Assembly (NCBI GenBank): GCA_964554665.1
Contig: CAZKPP010000004.1
Location: forward strand, 9,617-73,616
DNA length: 64,000 nucleotides
Direction of reading: 5' to 3'
DNA from: UBA3263 sp964554665
GTDB lineage: Bacteria; Bacteroidota; Bacteroidia; Bacteroidales; Muribaculaceae
In this document: piece after piece, positions 26,441 through 34,607 of the stretch
Layout of the letters: each line of letters starts with the position of its first letter
Position numbering within the stretch: position 1 is the first letter of the stretch
Made by a program: the position numbers and the translations under genes
The notes under the pieces: model-generated
What the model was told of the DNA's origin: nothing
Seen by the model: only the letters and a program-made list of their open reading frames with translations
Databases searched by the model: none

Positions 26441-27063
26441 CCGCACCATACGTAGTTACCATCGGTCGCCAAATGGGCTCCGGAGGCCGCGAACTCGGCC
26501 GCTTGCTGGCCCAACGGCTCAACATTGATTTTTACGACAAGAAACTGCTGCTTGACGCAGCCAAAAACTCAGGGCTCGTTGCCAGCACGCTGGAAAACGC
26601 CGACGAACGCACGCCGTCGTTTCTCAGCTCGGTGTTCGGCTCGGCATTGGGCCACGCCGTAACCCCGGTTGGGGCATATTCATATGACGACACGGCCTAT
26701 CGCGCCGTGAGCGACACGATTCGCGACCTCGGGCAAACCAAGAGCTGCGTAATTGTAGGCCGCACCGCCGACTATGTTTTGCGCGACCATCCGCGCTGCA
26801 TATCGCTATTTATCCACGCGCCCGAAAAGGCGTGTATCGACCGCGTTATGGCGCGCGGAGACCGCCCCTCGGAATCTGAAGCGCGCTCGCTGATACGCAA
26901 AACCAACAAGTTACGCTCGGCCTATTACGGCTTTTTCACCGACCGCGACTGGGGCGCGGCACCCACCTATGACCTGACCGTTGACTCCTCGCTACTGCCG
27001 CTGCCCGAGCTGGCCGACCTGCTTGCCGACTACATTAACCGGCGCCTGGCGGCCAAAGGTTGA
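26437..27063 (+). CDS. cytidylate-kinase-like P-loop protein
   Basis: 208 residues of the cytidylate-kinase-like family (PF13189 type). N-terminal P loop 'TIGRQMGSGGRELG' (8-21), a central 'SCVIVGRTADYVLRDHP' and a lid-like 'VMARGDRPSESEARSLIRKTN'. True CMP kinases are similar in fold, but this family is distinct and its substrate is not established. ATGA overlap with the DUF4270 gene; it is the last gene of the run started at 24141-24171. Confidence 0.82.
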   Translation: MTAPYVVTIGRQMGSGGRELGRLLAQRLNIDFYDKKLLLDAAKNSGLVASTLENADERTPSFLSSVFGSALGHAVTPVGAYSYDDTAYRAVSDTIRDLGQTKSCVIVGRTADYVLRDHPRCISLFIHAPEKACIDRVMARGDRPSESEARSLIRKTNKLRSAYYGFFTDRDWGAAPTYDLTVDSSLLPLPELADLLADYINRRLAAKG

Positions 27064-27094
27064 GCCCGCCCCGTTCAAAAAAGAGTGCCGATTA

Positions 27095-27126
27095 GTTGGA
27101 ACATTACGTATAAATGACTAATTTTG
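27095..27126 (+). promoter_or_regulatory. promoter of the CDP-alcohol phosphatidyltransferase gene
   Basis: GTTG (27095-27098), 20-nt spacer, TAATTTTG (27119-27126). An inverted repeat AGAGTGC / GCACTCT (27082-27088 and 27126-27132) brackets it; this could be an operator or chance. The leader is about 60 nt. Confidence 0.6.
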
Positions 27127-27193
27127 CACTCTCAAAATTTAAGTATAAAAGAATCTCCATTCACAAAAATCTCAAAAACAATAGAAGTTAATC

Positions 27194-27886
27194 ATGGGAA
27201 ATGAGAATGCCGAACGCATCCAGACCTCGCTTCTGAATCGCCTCGAAAAAAAGGCGCTCGTGTGGCTGGCGGAGCGTTTGCCCTCGTGGGTAACGTCAGA
27301 TATGCTGACATATTTCGGAGTAGTAGCCGCCGTTTTGTATGCGGCATTTTGCTGGCTCGCAGAATATAACGTTCATTTCTTCTGGGCATCGTCGTTTGCC
27401 CTCGTGCTGAACTGGTTCGGCGACAGCCTCGACGGCACCACCGCGCGCGTGCGCCAGACCCAGCGCCCGAAATACGGCTTCTTTATCGACCATTCGCTCG
27501 ACGCGCTTACCACCTGCCTGTTCTGCATCGGCCTGGGCCTGTCGCCCCTGATGAAACTGAGCATCTCGCTGTTTATTATGGGTGGCTACCTGTGTATGTC
27601 GATTTATACCTACCTCACCACCATAGTGATGGGCAAGTTCCGACTGACCTACGCCAAGCTCGGCCCGACCGAAATGCGCCTGATTATCATTCTGGTATGC
27701 ACGCTCTATATCTACCTGCCTTTGGATGATTTGACAATCAACATTGGCTCGCAGGCATTTACGGTCTATGACTGCATCGGCTCGATTGTTGCCGCCGCGC
27801 TCTTCCTCGTCTACATAGTGTCTATGTCTAAAGACCTCCGCGAGCTGGCAAAAATCGACCCCCCGAAACACTTCGACGGCAAGTAA
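27194..27886 (+). CDS. CDP-alcohol phosphatidyltransferase family protein
   Basis: 230-residue integral membrane enzyme transferring a phospho-alcohol from a CDP-activated donor. The family signature D77-x-x-D80-G81-x-x-A84-R85 ... G95-x-x-x-D99-x-x-x-D103 is complete (GDSLDGTTAR ... GFFIDHSLD). About five to six transmembrane segments. Whether the product is phosphatidylglycerol phosphate, phosphatidylserine, inositol or another lipid cannot be decided. It is followed 3 nt later by a lysophospholipid-type acyltransferase, so a membrane-lipid pathway is likely. Confidence 0.9.
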   Translation: MGNENAERIQTSLLNRLEKKALVWLAERLPSWVTSDMLTYFGVVAAVLYAAFCWLAEYNVHFFWASSFALVLNWFGDSLDGTTARVRQTQRPKYGFFIDHSLDALTTCLFCIGLGLSPLMKLSISLFIMGGYLCMSIYTYLTTIVMGKFRLTYAKLGPTEMRLIIILVCTLYIYLPLDDLTINIGSQAFTVYDCIGSIVAAALFLVYIVSMSKDLRELAKIDPPKHFDGK

Positions 27887-27889
27887 GCA

Positions 27890-28591
27890 ATGATGCACAT
27901 CGGCAAGAACGACAAGGGGGAAGAAATCTACACCTTCGACCAATACCCCGGGCTTGAGGTGCGCCCCGACGCGCTNNNNNNNNNNNNNNNNNNNNNNNNN
28001 NNNNNNNNNNNNNNNNNNNNNNNNNNNNNNNNNNNNNNNNNNNNNNNNNNNNNNNNNNNNNNNNNNNNNNNNNNNATGGTCAACATGATTCTGAACCGAC
28101 TGTCGGCCATGCGCCCGAACTTTATAGCCGTAGACCAGAGTGCGTCGGCCGACCCCGAAAAACGCAAAGTGTCGGTAGCCGGCGTGCGCGAAGCCCTGAC
28201 CCTGCTCCGAAACGGCTCGCCGGTGGGATTTTTCCCGGCCGGAGCCATTGGCATGACCGACAAAGACGGCATCATAGTTGACCGACCCTGGCAACCTATA
28301 GTGCTGCAAATCATTCAGAAAGCCAAAGTGCCGGTAATTCCGATATACTTCCACGGCACCAACTCAAAGTGGTTTAACTTCCTGGGCCATCACTGCGTGC
28401 CGCTGCGCATCGCATGGCTCGCCCGCGAGCTGTTCAAGAAAAAGAACAAGCCGCTGCGAGTGTCGATCGGAGCTCCGGTTAGCGTAGAAAAACAAGCCGA
28501 GTTCGGCAAAGACTACGAGGCGCTCGGATGGTATCTGCGCATGCAGACCTACGACCTGTCGGGCCGCCACGTCACCACCCTCAGCAAATAG
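27890..28591 (+). CDS. lysophospholipid-type acyltransferase, interrupted by assembly gap
   Basis: Membrane-associated acyltransferase of the PlsC/GlsA-like group. Before the gap come 28 residues (to 'YPGLEVRPDA'); after it comes the family's second half, with 'FIAVDQSASADPEKRK', the acyl-acceptor motif 'GFFPAGAIG', 'RPWQPIVLQII' and 'KVPVIPIYFHGTNSKWFNFLG'. The first catalytic motif (NHxxxxD) must lie in the missing bases. The 100 Ns are a placeholder, so the 233-residue length is not real and frame continuity across the gap is not informative. The likely reaction is acyl transfer to a lysolipid or aminoacyl lipid. It is 3 nt downstream of the CDP-alcohol phosphatidyltransferase. Confidence 0.8.
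   Translation: MMHIGKNDKGEEIYTFDQYPGLEVRPDAXXXXXXXXXXXXXXXXXXXXXXXXXXXXXXXXXXMVNMILNRLSAMRPNFIAVDQSASADPEKRKVSVAGVREALTLLRNGSPVGFFPAGAIGMTDKDGIIVDRPWQPIVLQIIQKAKVPVIPIYFHGTNSKWFNFLGHHCVPLRIAWLARELFKKKNKPLRVSIGAPVSVEKQAEFGKDYEALGWYLRMQTYDLSGRHVTTLSK
27976..28075. other. assembly gap of 100 N
   Basis: Exactly 100 undefined bases, the usual placeholder for a gap of unknown size between scaffolded contigs. It falls inside the acyltransferase gene. Confidence 0.99.
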
Positions 28592-28619
28592 AAATTGCGT
28601 CCTCATGAGCGCAGTTGCA

Positions 28620-28642
28620 AGTTGGCCCCCGCAGGGCCAACT
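28620..28642 (+). terminator. terminator hairpin after the acyltransferase gene
   Basis: Perfect 9-bp stem AGTTGGCCC / GGGCCAACT with loop CCGCA, 28 nt after the stop. The following bases (GCTATATTTAC) are only moderately T-rich. Confidence 0.55.
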
Positions 28643-28686
28643 GCTATATTTACGCGCTTGGATTTCCGAATTTCAAATAAATTTTG

Positions 28687-28694
28687 TATCTTTG
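28687..28694 (+). promoter_or_regulatory. -7 element of the capsule locus
   Basis: TATCTTTG, perfect TAnnTTTG; TTTC at 28663-28666 lies 20 nt upstream as a weak -33. Predicted start near 28699, giving a 5' leader of about 200 nt before upxY, the region on which UpxY-type antiterminators are known to act. Confidence 0.65.
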
Positions 28695-28788
28695 CAGCAT
28701 ATTAAGTTTTTTTAAACCTGAAATTTATCAAATCTGACACGACCCAAATCATAAACACGTGATTACCTCAGCAAAGGAACCAAGTGGC

Positions 28789-28893
28789 ATGTTTGCCGCC
28801 GAAGAACCTTTCTTTTTTCAACACACCTCCCGACAACTGCTTGATAACCAGCAATTTGCTGGCATCCGGCAGGACTTGAAGAATTGTCTGTAA
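28789..28893 (+). CDS. possible 34-residue leader peptide upstream of upxY
   Basis: Small open frame ATG 28789 to TAA 28893, encoding a peptide starting MFAAEEPFFFQHTS and ending RQDLKNCL. An AAGGA sequence sits 10 nt before the ATG, unusual in this genome. An in-frame GTG at 28759 could extend it to 44 residues. Its stop lies 5 nt before the upxY ATG, which would allow translational coupling. No known family recognised. It could equally be a chance frame within the untranslated leader. Confidence 0.35.
   Translation: MFAAEEPFFFQHTSRQLLDNQQFAGIRQDLKNCL
28848..28871 (+). promoter_or_regulatory. mutually exclusive hairpins in the upxY leader
   Basis: TGCTGG (28857-28862) can pair with CCAGCA upstream (28848-28853, loop ATT) or with CCGGCA downstream (28866-28871, loop CAT, one G-U pair). 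Overlapping alternative stems lie inside the small leader frame and 28-50 nt before the upxY start. A pause, attenuator or antiterminator target is possible. Confidence 0.35.
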
Positions 28894-28898
28894 TCAGC

Positions 28899-29447
28899 AT
28901 GACACCCTCTGCGGCGACACCCGAAAAGCAATGGTTCGTTATGCGCGACCTCAAGCGCAGAAACGCCAACGTTCTGGCCATACACGATTTGGCCAACGCC
29001 GGATTTGAGGTTTTTACGCCCATGAAGCAGATGATAATGACAATCGGAGGCAAGAGGCAGCGACGCGACGTGCCCGTGATTCAAGATTTGCTGTTCGTGC
29101 ATGAAACCAAGGCTACGCTCGACAACTTCGTAGCCACTCATCCCACCCTGCAATACAGGTTTCAGACCGGGAAAACCCAAAACGAACCGATGGTTGTTAG
29201 AAATGCTGATATGCAGCAGTTTATCCATGCAGTAACCGCTACGGAAAACCCGACCTACTACATGCCGGGCGAACTGACCGCGTCGATGTATGGCAAAAAA
29301 ATTCGCATAATCGGCGGCGTGCTCGATTCCTACGAAGGGCACCTGCTGTCGGTCAAGGGGCTGCGCAAGCGCTGCCTGATAGTTGAAATTCCCAACTACT
29401 TGGCGGCAGCGGTTGAAATCACCCCGGAATTTATTACTTTTGTTTGA
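28899..29447 (+). CDS. upxY: UpxY-family transcription antiterminator (NusG-like)
   Basis: NusG paralogue of the capsule-specific UpxY family, which in Bacteroides binds elongating RNA polymerase at the leader of its own locus and prevents premature termination. 182 residues: NGN domain (about 10-115; 'KQWFVMRDLKRRNANV', 'GFEVFTPMKQM', 'LLFVHETKATLDNF') and a C-terminal KOW-like part ('MPGELTASMYGKKIRIIGGVLDSYEGHLL'). ATG 28899 is preferred over an in-frame TTG at 28884, because homology begins well after it. It is the first conventional gene of the locus. No UpxZ-type gene follows; the next gene is the CpsB-type phosphatase, 1 nt later. Confidence 0.9.
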   Translation: MTPSAATPEKQWFVMRDLKRRNANVLAIHDLANAGFEVFTPMKQMIMTIGGKRQRRDVPVIQDLLFVHETKATLDNFVATHPTLQYRFQTGKTQNEPMVVRNADMQQFIHAVTATENPTYYMPGELTASMYGKKIRIIGGVLDSYEGHLLSVKGLRKRCLIVEIPNYLAAAVEITPEFITFV

Positions 29448-29448
29448 A

Positions 29449-30174
29449 ATGTCATTCCTGAGCAAAATATTCGGCAGCAAGGCAACCGTTGACATCAACG
29501 GCATGACCGACCTGCATTGCCATATACTCCCCGGCGTTGACGACGGCGTGAAAACCCTCGACGAAGCCACGGCCATACTGGCGGAAATGGAAAAAGCCGG
29601 CATAAAAAAAGTGTGGTTCACCCCCCATATCATGGAGGATATTCCAAACACTCCCGCAAAGCTGCGCCAACGCTTTGAGGAACTCAAACAGGCCTACTCC
29701 GGCTCGATAGAGCTGAACTTAGCGTCGGAAAACATGATTGACAGCCTGCTCGACGAGCGCCTGGCCGCCGGCGACGTGTTGCCGCTGGGCGAAAATGAAA
29801 ATGTTCTGCTCGTAGAGACCTCATATTTCAACCCGCCGATGAATTTCGACAGGTCGATAGAAAGCATCAAATCAGCCGGATATTTCCCGCTGATAGCCCA
29901 CCCCGAGCGCTACACCTACGTCGGCGATATGGATGAATACAAGAGATGGAAAGATATGGGATGTCTGTTTCAGCTCAACCTGCTGTCGCTCGGCGGCCAC
30001 TATGGCCCCGCTGCAAAAAATATTGCCACAAAACTGCTGAAAAAAGGGATGTATGACTACGCAGGCACTGACCTGCACCGCGCCGCACACTTCGAGAGCC
30101 TGCAACGGATTCAGCTCCCGACCCAAATTGCCGACGACGTTAAGCGGCTGTTGTCGGCCAACGACTATGTTTAA
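29449..30174 (+). CDS. CpsB/YwqE-type protein-tyrosine phosphatase (PHP family)
   Basis: Manganese-dependent PHP-fold phosphatase that dephosphorylates the Wzc-type tyrosine kinase of capsule systems. 241 residues, with metal-binding motifs 'DLHCHILPGVDDG', 'FTPHI', 'LIAHPERY' and 'GTDLHRA'. The real start is ATG 29449, one base after the upxY stop; the frame is open further upstream, but that overlaps upxY. Its natural partner is the Wzc-like kinase at 32160-34583. Confidence 0.9.
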   Translation: MSFLSKIFGSKATVDINGMTDLHCHILPGVDDGVKTLDEATAILAEMEKAGIKKVWFTPHIMEDIPNTPAKLRQRFEELKQAYSGSIELNLASENMIDSLLDERLAAGDVLPLGENENVLLVETSYFNPPMNFDRSIESIKSAGYFPLIAHPERYTYVGDMDEYKRWKDMGCLFQLNLLSLGGHYGPAAKNIATKLLKKGMYDYAGTDLHRAAHFESLQRIQLPTQIADDVKRLLSANDYV

Positions 30175-30195
30175 CTCATAAATGCCTCTATTTTA

Positions 30196-31317
30196 ATGAT
30201 ACAATGGCTATTGATTGATTTGACGGTGCTCGTTTGCGGCATAGTGCTCACAGGCATCATCATACCGCAGATTCTGTTGATAGCATTCCGCCGGAATCTG
30301 TTTGACACACCCGATCCCCGCAAGATTCACCAAACGGAGATTCCCCGCCTGGGCGGCATCGCGTTTTTCCCGTCTATCCTGCTGGCATTCTTCCTGCTTT
30401 ATGGCTTCGGCATAATGTCGGGCGACCAGCAGTTTATAACTCAGCTCCTGTCGGCACTGCAGTCGATGTGTTTCATCGCAGCCGGTGCGGTTCTTCTGTA
30501 TCTGACCGGCATGGCCGACGACCTTGTGGGCGTCAGATACCGCGCAAAATTCATAGTGCAAGCCATAGCCGCAGCGCTGGTAATGGTTGGCGGCATACAG
30601 ATGAACAATCTCCAGGGCCTTTTCGGAGTCACTAACATGGCCGAGGCAATTGTAATTCCGTTTACCTTGATTGTTATCTTATTCATCATCAACTCCATAA
30701 ACCTTATTGACGGCATCGACGGCCTGGCATCGGGCCTCAGCGCAATCGCCTGCGCCTTCTACGCTTATGTGTTCGTCAATTCGGGATTGTATCTTTTCTC
30801 CGCCTTGGCCGTAGCAACGCTTGGAACCCTGATACCGTTCTTCGTTTACAACGTTTTCGGCAACCCGCTCAAACGCCGCAAAATCTTTATGGGCGACACC
30901 GGAGCACTGACCATAGGACTAATGCTCAGCGTTATGAGCATCCGCATCTGCCAGATTGAAACATTCCCCAAAAACTACAATTCGGGGGTTATTGCGTTTG
31001 CGCCGCTATTGATTCCGTGTCTGGACGTGGTGAGAGTATATTTCCACCGCATCAAGGCCCGCAGAAATCCTTTCCTTCCCGACAAAACCCACATTCACCA
31101 TAAGCTCCTGGCCCTCGGGCTGGGCCAGCGCCTTGCAATGATTACGATAATCGGCAGCTCTGCCCTGCTGACGCTGATCAACTACTATCTTTCGAGATAT
31201 GTTGAGATAACGATTCTGCTTCTTTGTGACCTCTTGCTCTGGGTGGTTGTCAACGCCATTCTCACCTACTCAATCCGCAAGAGAGAACGTTGCACAGGCA
31301 CTAAACTTTACGAATAA
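30196..31317 (+). CDS. WecA/TagO-type undecaprenyl-phosphate sugar-1-phosphate transferase
   Basis: Polyprenol-phosphate HexNAc-1-phosphate transferase that would start the repeat unit on undecaprenyl phosphate. 373 residues with about 10-11 membrane segments and the MraY/WecA superfamily motifs: 'GMADDLVG' (105-112), 'NSINLIDGIDGLASG' (166-180), 'FMGDTGAL' (about 233-240) and 'DKTHIHHKLL' (about 297-306). The sugar (GlcNAc, GalNAc or a rare HexNAc) cannot be told. It is 21 nt after the phosphatase gene. Confidence 0.92.
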   Translation: MIQWLLIDLTVLVCGIVLTGIIIPQILLIAFRRNLFDTPDPRKIHQTEIPRLGGIAFFPSILLAFFLLYGFGIMSGDQQFITQLLSALQSMCFIAAGAVLLYLTGMADDLVGVRYRAKFIVQAIAAALVMVGGIQMNNLQGLFGVTNMAEAIVIPFTLIVILFIINSINLIDGIDGLASGLSAIACAFYAYVFVNSGLYLFSALAVATLGTLIPFFVYNVFGNPLKRRKIFMGDTGALTIGLMLSVMSIRICQIETFPKNYNSGVIAFAPLLIPCLDVVRVYFHRIKARRNPFLPDKTHIHHKLLALGLGQRLAMITIIGSSALLTLINYYLSRYVEITILLLCDLLLWVVVNAILTYSIRKRERCTGTKLYE

Positions 31318-31337
31318 AATAATAAAAAAGAAAATAT

Positions 31338-32135
31338 ATGTTGGTAATTAAACGTATCACACTTGCCGCCGGCCTGACCCTGGGCCTGCTGGCAACCTCC
31401 TGCACCACCAATAAGAACTTATTGTATATGCAGGGCGAGCAATTCACCGAGCAACAGGCGATAGTTAACCTGAACGAAATAAAGGTGCAACCCCAAGACC
31501 GAGTGTCAATAGTTGTTAACTGCAAGGAACCGGAACTCGCCCGTCAGTTTAATCTTATTCAGACAGAAAACCGACTCGGTCAAGCTAATAACACACAATC
31601 CGTCAGCAGAGTTTCAACATACACGGTAGATAACGAAGGCGACATTGATTTTCCCATAGTCGGCAAAATCCACATTGCCGGCCTTACCCGCCAGCAAATC
31701 AGCGAAAAAATTGCCGATATTCTCAAAAAGGGAGGTTGGATTAGCGACCCCATTATTACGGTGGAATTCGCCAATTTGCATTTCACGGTGCTGGGCTCGA
31801 TTGCAAGTCCGGGAGTATATTCCATCGACTACGACAACGTTACGCTGCTCGAAGGCATAGCTCAAGCCGGTGACCTGCAAACCGTTGGCGAGCGCGAAAT
31901 CCTTGTTATTAGAGAAGAAAACGGCATACGCAAAAAATACAACGTCAACCTTAAAGACGACAACCTTTTTGAGTCGCCGGTTTATAATCTCCAGCAAAAC
32001 GACGTTATCTACATCAGGCCCAACAACACTGTGGCCCGTCAGGCATCTGACAACCCCAATAACTTCAAGTCTATCAGCCTGTGGATGTCGTTGGCATCGT
32101 TCGTAACTTCCATGGCAATCCTCATTTTCAAGTAA
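31338..32135 (+). CDS. wza: Wza-like polysaccharide export lipoprotein
   Basis: Outer-membrane export component. 265 residues, shorter than E. coli Wza (379), as is usual in Bacteroidales. Lipobox LATSC (Cys22), polysaccharide export (Poly_export) domain (about 45-140; 'VQPQDRVSIVV', 'YTVDNEGDIDFPIVGKIHI'), an SLBB domain ('FTVLGSIASPGVYSI'), and a C-terminal hydrophobic segment (about 245-264). It works with the Wzc-like protein, which follows 24 nt downstream. Confidence 0.9.
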   Translation: MLVIKRITLAAGLTLGLLATSCTTNKNLLYMQGEQFTEQQAIVNLNEIKVQPQDRVSIVVNCKEPELARQFNLIQTENRLGQANNTQSVSRVSTYTVDNEGDIDFPIVGKIHIAGLTRQQISEKIADILKKGGWISDPIITVEFANLHFTVLGSIASPGVYSIDYDNVTLLEGIAQAGDLQTVGEREILVIREENGIRKKYNVNLKDDNLFESPVYNLQQNDVIYIRPNNTVARQASDNPNNFKSISLWMSLASFVTSMAILIFK

Positions 32136-32159
32136 GTTTATCAGCAACTGTAAATAGTT

Positions 32160-34583
32160 ATGGCAACTTCCCTACAACAGTCTCCGCGACGCAACGTTCA
32201 GCAAAGCAGCAACGGTCTGACCCTGAAAAGTATCATCGCCTTTATTGTTAACAAGTGGTATTGGTTCATCATATCGCTGGCCGTTACCATGTCGATGGCG
32301 ACCATATATATAATGAGAACGCCCCCGATGTATAGCCGCGCGGCATCGCTGCTGGTTAAGGACGAGGAGCGCAACGGCCTGGCAAAATCGTCGGTCGACA
32401 TGTCGAAGATGGGCCTGGTAAAATATGTTTCGAACCTCGAAAACGAACGTCGCGTACTCACCTCGCGCGAACTGATGAAAGAGGTTGTTCGCCGTCTCGA
32501 CCTCAACGACCGCTACTCAATCAAGAACGGCCTCCGCTACGACGTTATCTACAAGCAGTCGCCCGTGCTTTTCTATGCCGCCGACAACGAAGAGGCTTCG
32601 ACTCCGGTTTCGTTCAACTTCATTCTTGAAAAGGACAATAAGATTAACATATCGGATGTTAAGGTTTCCGGCAAAAAGATTGACAAGACCTTCACTACTA
32701 CTTTCGGCGACTCCGTCCGCATTGGCAACACAACGTTTAACGTTGTTAAGCCCACATGGGATGCATCGGAGTTCGTGGGCAAAAAAATAGCATACGCCCA
32801 CACCTCACTAAAGACTGCTGCGGCAGTCTACGCTCATGCGTTAAACGCCTATGTGACCAGCCCCAAGGCTTCGATTATCGACATTCACTTCACCTGCACC
32901 TCGGTGCGCGAAGCCGACGACGTTTTAACCACGCTGATTCAGGTTTACGAAGAGCGCTGGATAGAAGACCAGAACCAGGTTGCCGTATCGACCAACAAGT
33001 TCATTGCCGAGCGACTCGCCGTTATTGAAAAAGAACTTGGACAGGTTGACTCCGACATATCGTCGTTTAAGTCCGACAACCTTCTGCCTGACGTTAACGC
33101 CGCATCGAGTATTTACCTAAACCAATCGGTCGAGGCTCAGGCGAACATCATCAATCTGAGCAACCAGATTTCGATTGCCGAAATGGTTAAAAAGCAGCTG
33201 TCAACCGAAAACCTCAGCCAGCCGCTGCCGAGCAACACCATGGTCAACGCCGACATCGAATCGGCTATCAGCCAGTATAACACTCTGGTTATCGAGCGCA
33301 ACCGACTGCTGGATTCAACAAATGAATCGAACCCGATAGTTAAAGAGCGTACCGACGCCCTGCGCACCTGGCGCGCCAGCATCATGGCCTCGCTCAACGC
33401 CTACATTGAAACTCTGCGCAAACAAATGGCCAATGTTAGCGAGCAAGCCAATGCCGCCAACAACAAAATCGCTTCGAGCCCCGACCAGGCAAAATACATA
33501 ATGTCGGTTGAACGCCAGCAGAAAGTCAAGGAGTCGCTCTATATGTTCCTGCTGCAGAAACGCGAAGAAAACGAACTATCGCAGGCGTTCTCGGCCTACA
33601 ATACCAGCGTGGTGGTTGAGCCCGAAGGCAGCACAGCCCCGACCTCGCCCGACAAAAATGGTATTCTGCTGATCGCCTTTGCCATAGGCCTGGTTATTCC
33701 GCTGGCAATCTTCATTATCCGCGAAATTCTCGACACCAAAATCCGCGGTAAAAAAGACCTCGTGTCGCTCAAAGTTCCCTATCTGGGCGAAATTCCCGCA
33801 ACCATCAGCGAACCCCACGGCTTTGACCGCTTCAAGAAGCACGCAAAACAGGAACGCCAGATTGTTATTACCGACCGCAGCCGCGACGCCGTCAACGAGG
33901 CTTTCCGCGTGCTCCGCACCAACCTCGAATATATGGGCGTCGACGAGACCGGCAACAACAAGGGCTGCAAAGTCATATCCATTACCTCGGCCAACCCGGG
34001 CAGCGGCAAAACCTTCGTGTCGGTCAACCTGGCTAAAGTTTTGGCCCTCAAAGGGAAGAAAGTGCTGCTGATCGACCTCGACATCCGCAAAGGCTCGCTG
34101 TCGAAAATCATCGGCAAGCCCAAGAAAGGCATTGTAGACTTCCTGGCCGGCAAGGTTGAAGCGGATGTAATCCTCAACAAAGAAATCGACAACACCCCGA
34201 CTCTCGACGCCATCGGCATCGGCACTGTGCCCCCCAACCCCTCCGAGCTGCTGTCGAGCGAAAAACTCGACCGCCTGATTACCGAGCTCCGCAAAGACTA
34301 CGACTTCATTATTCTTGACTGCCCGCCCGTTGAAATCGTAACCGATGCCAAGGTCATCAACCGCCTGGTAGACATGACCATCTTCATTATCCGCGCCGGC
34401 CTGCTCGAAAAAGACGAACTCCCCACAATTCAGGAATATTACGACGACAGCCGCTATCGCAACATGGCCATTCTGCTCAATGCCACCGACATCCGTTCCG
34501 GCTACGGCTATCACCGCTATGGCTACCACTACGGCTACGGTCGCAACTACGGTTACGGCTACGGCACATACGGCTCCAAGTAA
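32160..34583 (+). CDS. wzc: Wzc-like co-polymerase and BY-type tyrosine kinase
   Basis: Inner-membrane chain-length regulator fused to a bacterial tyrosine kinase. 807 residues: membrane segment at about 33-52, Wzz-type periplasmic domain with coiled-coil region, second membrane segment at about 500-520, then the cytoplasmic kinase with Walker A 'NPGSGKT' (612-618), Walker A' 'VLLIDLDIRKG' and Walker B 'FIILDCPP'. The C-terminal 28 residues contain ten tyrosines in a Gly-rich setting (YGYHRYGYHYGYG...), the expected autophosphorylation cluster. The matching phosphatase is at 29449-30174. Confidence 0.94.
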   Translation: MATSLQQSPRRNVQQSSNGLTLKSIIAFIVNKWYWFIISLAVTMSMATIYIMRTPPMYSRAASLLVKDEERNGLAKSSVDMSKMGLVKYVSNLENERRVLTSRELMKEVVRRLDLNDRYSIKNGLRYDVIYKQSPVLFYAADNEEASTPVSFNFILEKDNKINISDVKVSGKKIDKTFTTTFGDSVRIGNTTFNVVKPTWDASEFVGKKIAYAHTSLKTAAAVYAHALNAYVTSPKASIIDIHFTCTSVREADDVLTTLIQVYEERWIEDQNQVAVSTNKFIAERLAVIEKELGQVDSDISSFKSDNLLPDVNAASSIYLNQSVEAQANIINLSNQISIAEMVKKQLSTENLSQPLPSNTMVNADIESAISQYNTLVIERNRLLDSTNESNPIVKERTDALRTWRASIMASLNAYIETLRKQMANVSEQANAANNKIASSPDQAKYIMSVERQQKVKESLYMFLLQKREENELSQAFSAYNTSVVVEPEGSTAPTSPDKNGILLIAFAIGLVIPLAIFIIREILDTKIRGKKDLVSLKVPYLGEIPATISEPHGFDRFKKHAKQERQIVITDRSRDAVNEAFRVLRTNLEYMGVDETGNNKGCKVISITSANPGSGKTFVSVNLAKVLALKGKKVLLIDLDIRKGSLSKIIGKPKKGIVDFLAGKVEADVILNKEIDNTPTLDAIGIGTVPPNPSELLSSEKLDRLITELRKDYDFIILDCPPVEIVTDAKVINRLVDMTIFIIRAGLLEKDELPTIQEYYDDSRYRNMAILLNATDIRSGYGYHRYGYHYGYGRNYGYGYGTYGSK

Positions 34584-34607
34584 TCTGAATAAGTTAGCAC
34601 AATCATT

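Noticed and set aside
27082..27132. AGAGTGC/GCACTCT inverted repeat as a terminator of the kinase-like gene
   Set aside because: The 37-nt loop and overlap with a -7 box make a terminator unlikely; it may be an operator or chance.
28677..28728. Invertible promoter in front of the capsule locus
   Set aside because: Only an 8-bp AT-rich inverted repeat (ATAAATTT / AAATTTAT) flanks the -7 box, 36 bp apart. Bacteroides invertible promoters have longer conserved arms and larger spacers, and no recombinase gene is nearby.
28884..28899. TTG start for upxY
   Set aside because: ATG 28899 lies five codons later, still well ahead of the NGN domain; the TTG would lie within the small leader frame.
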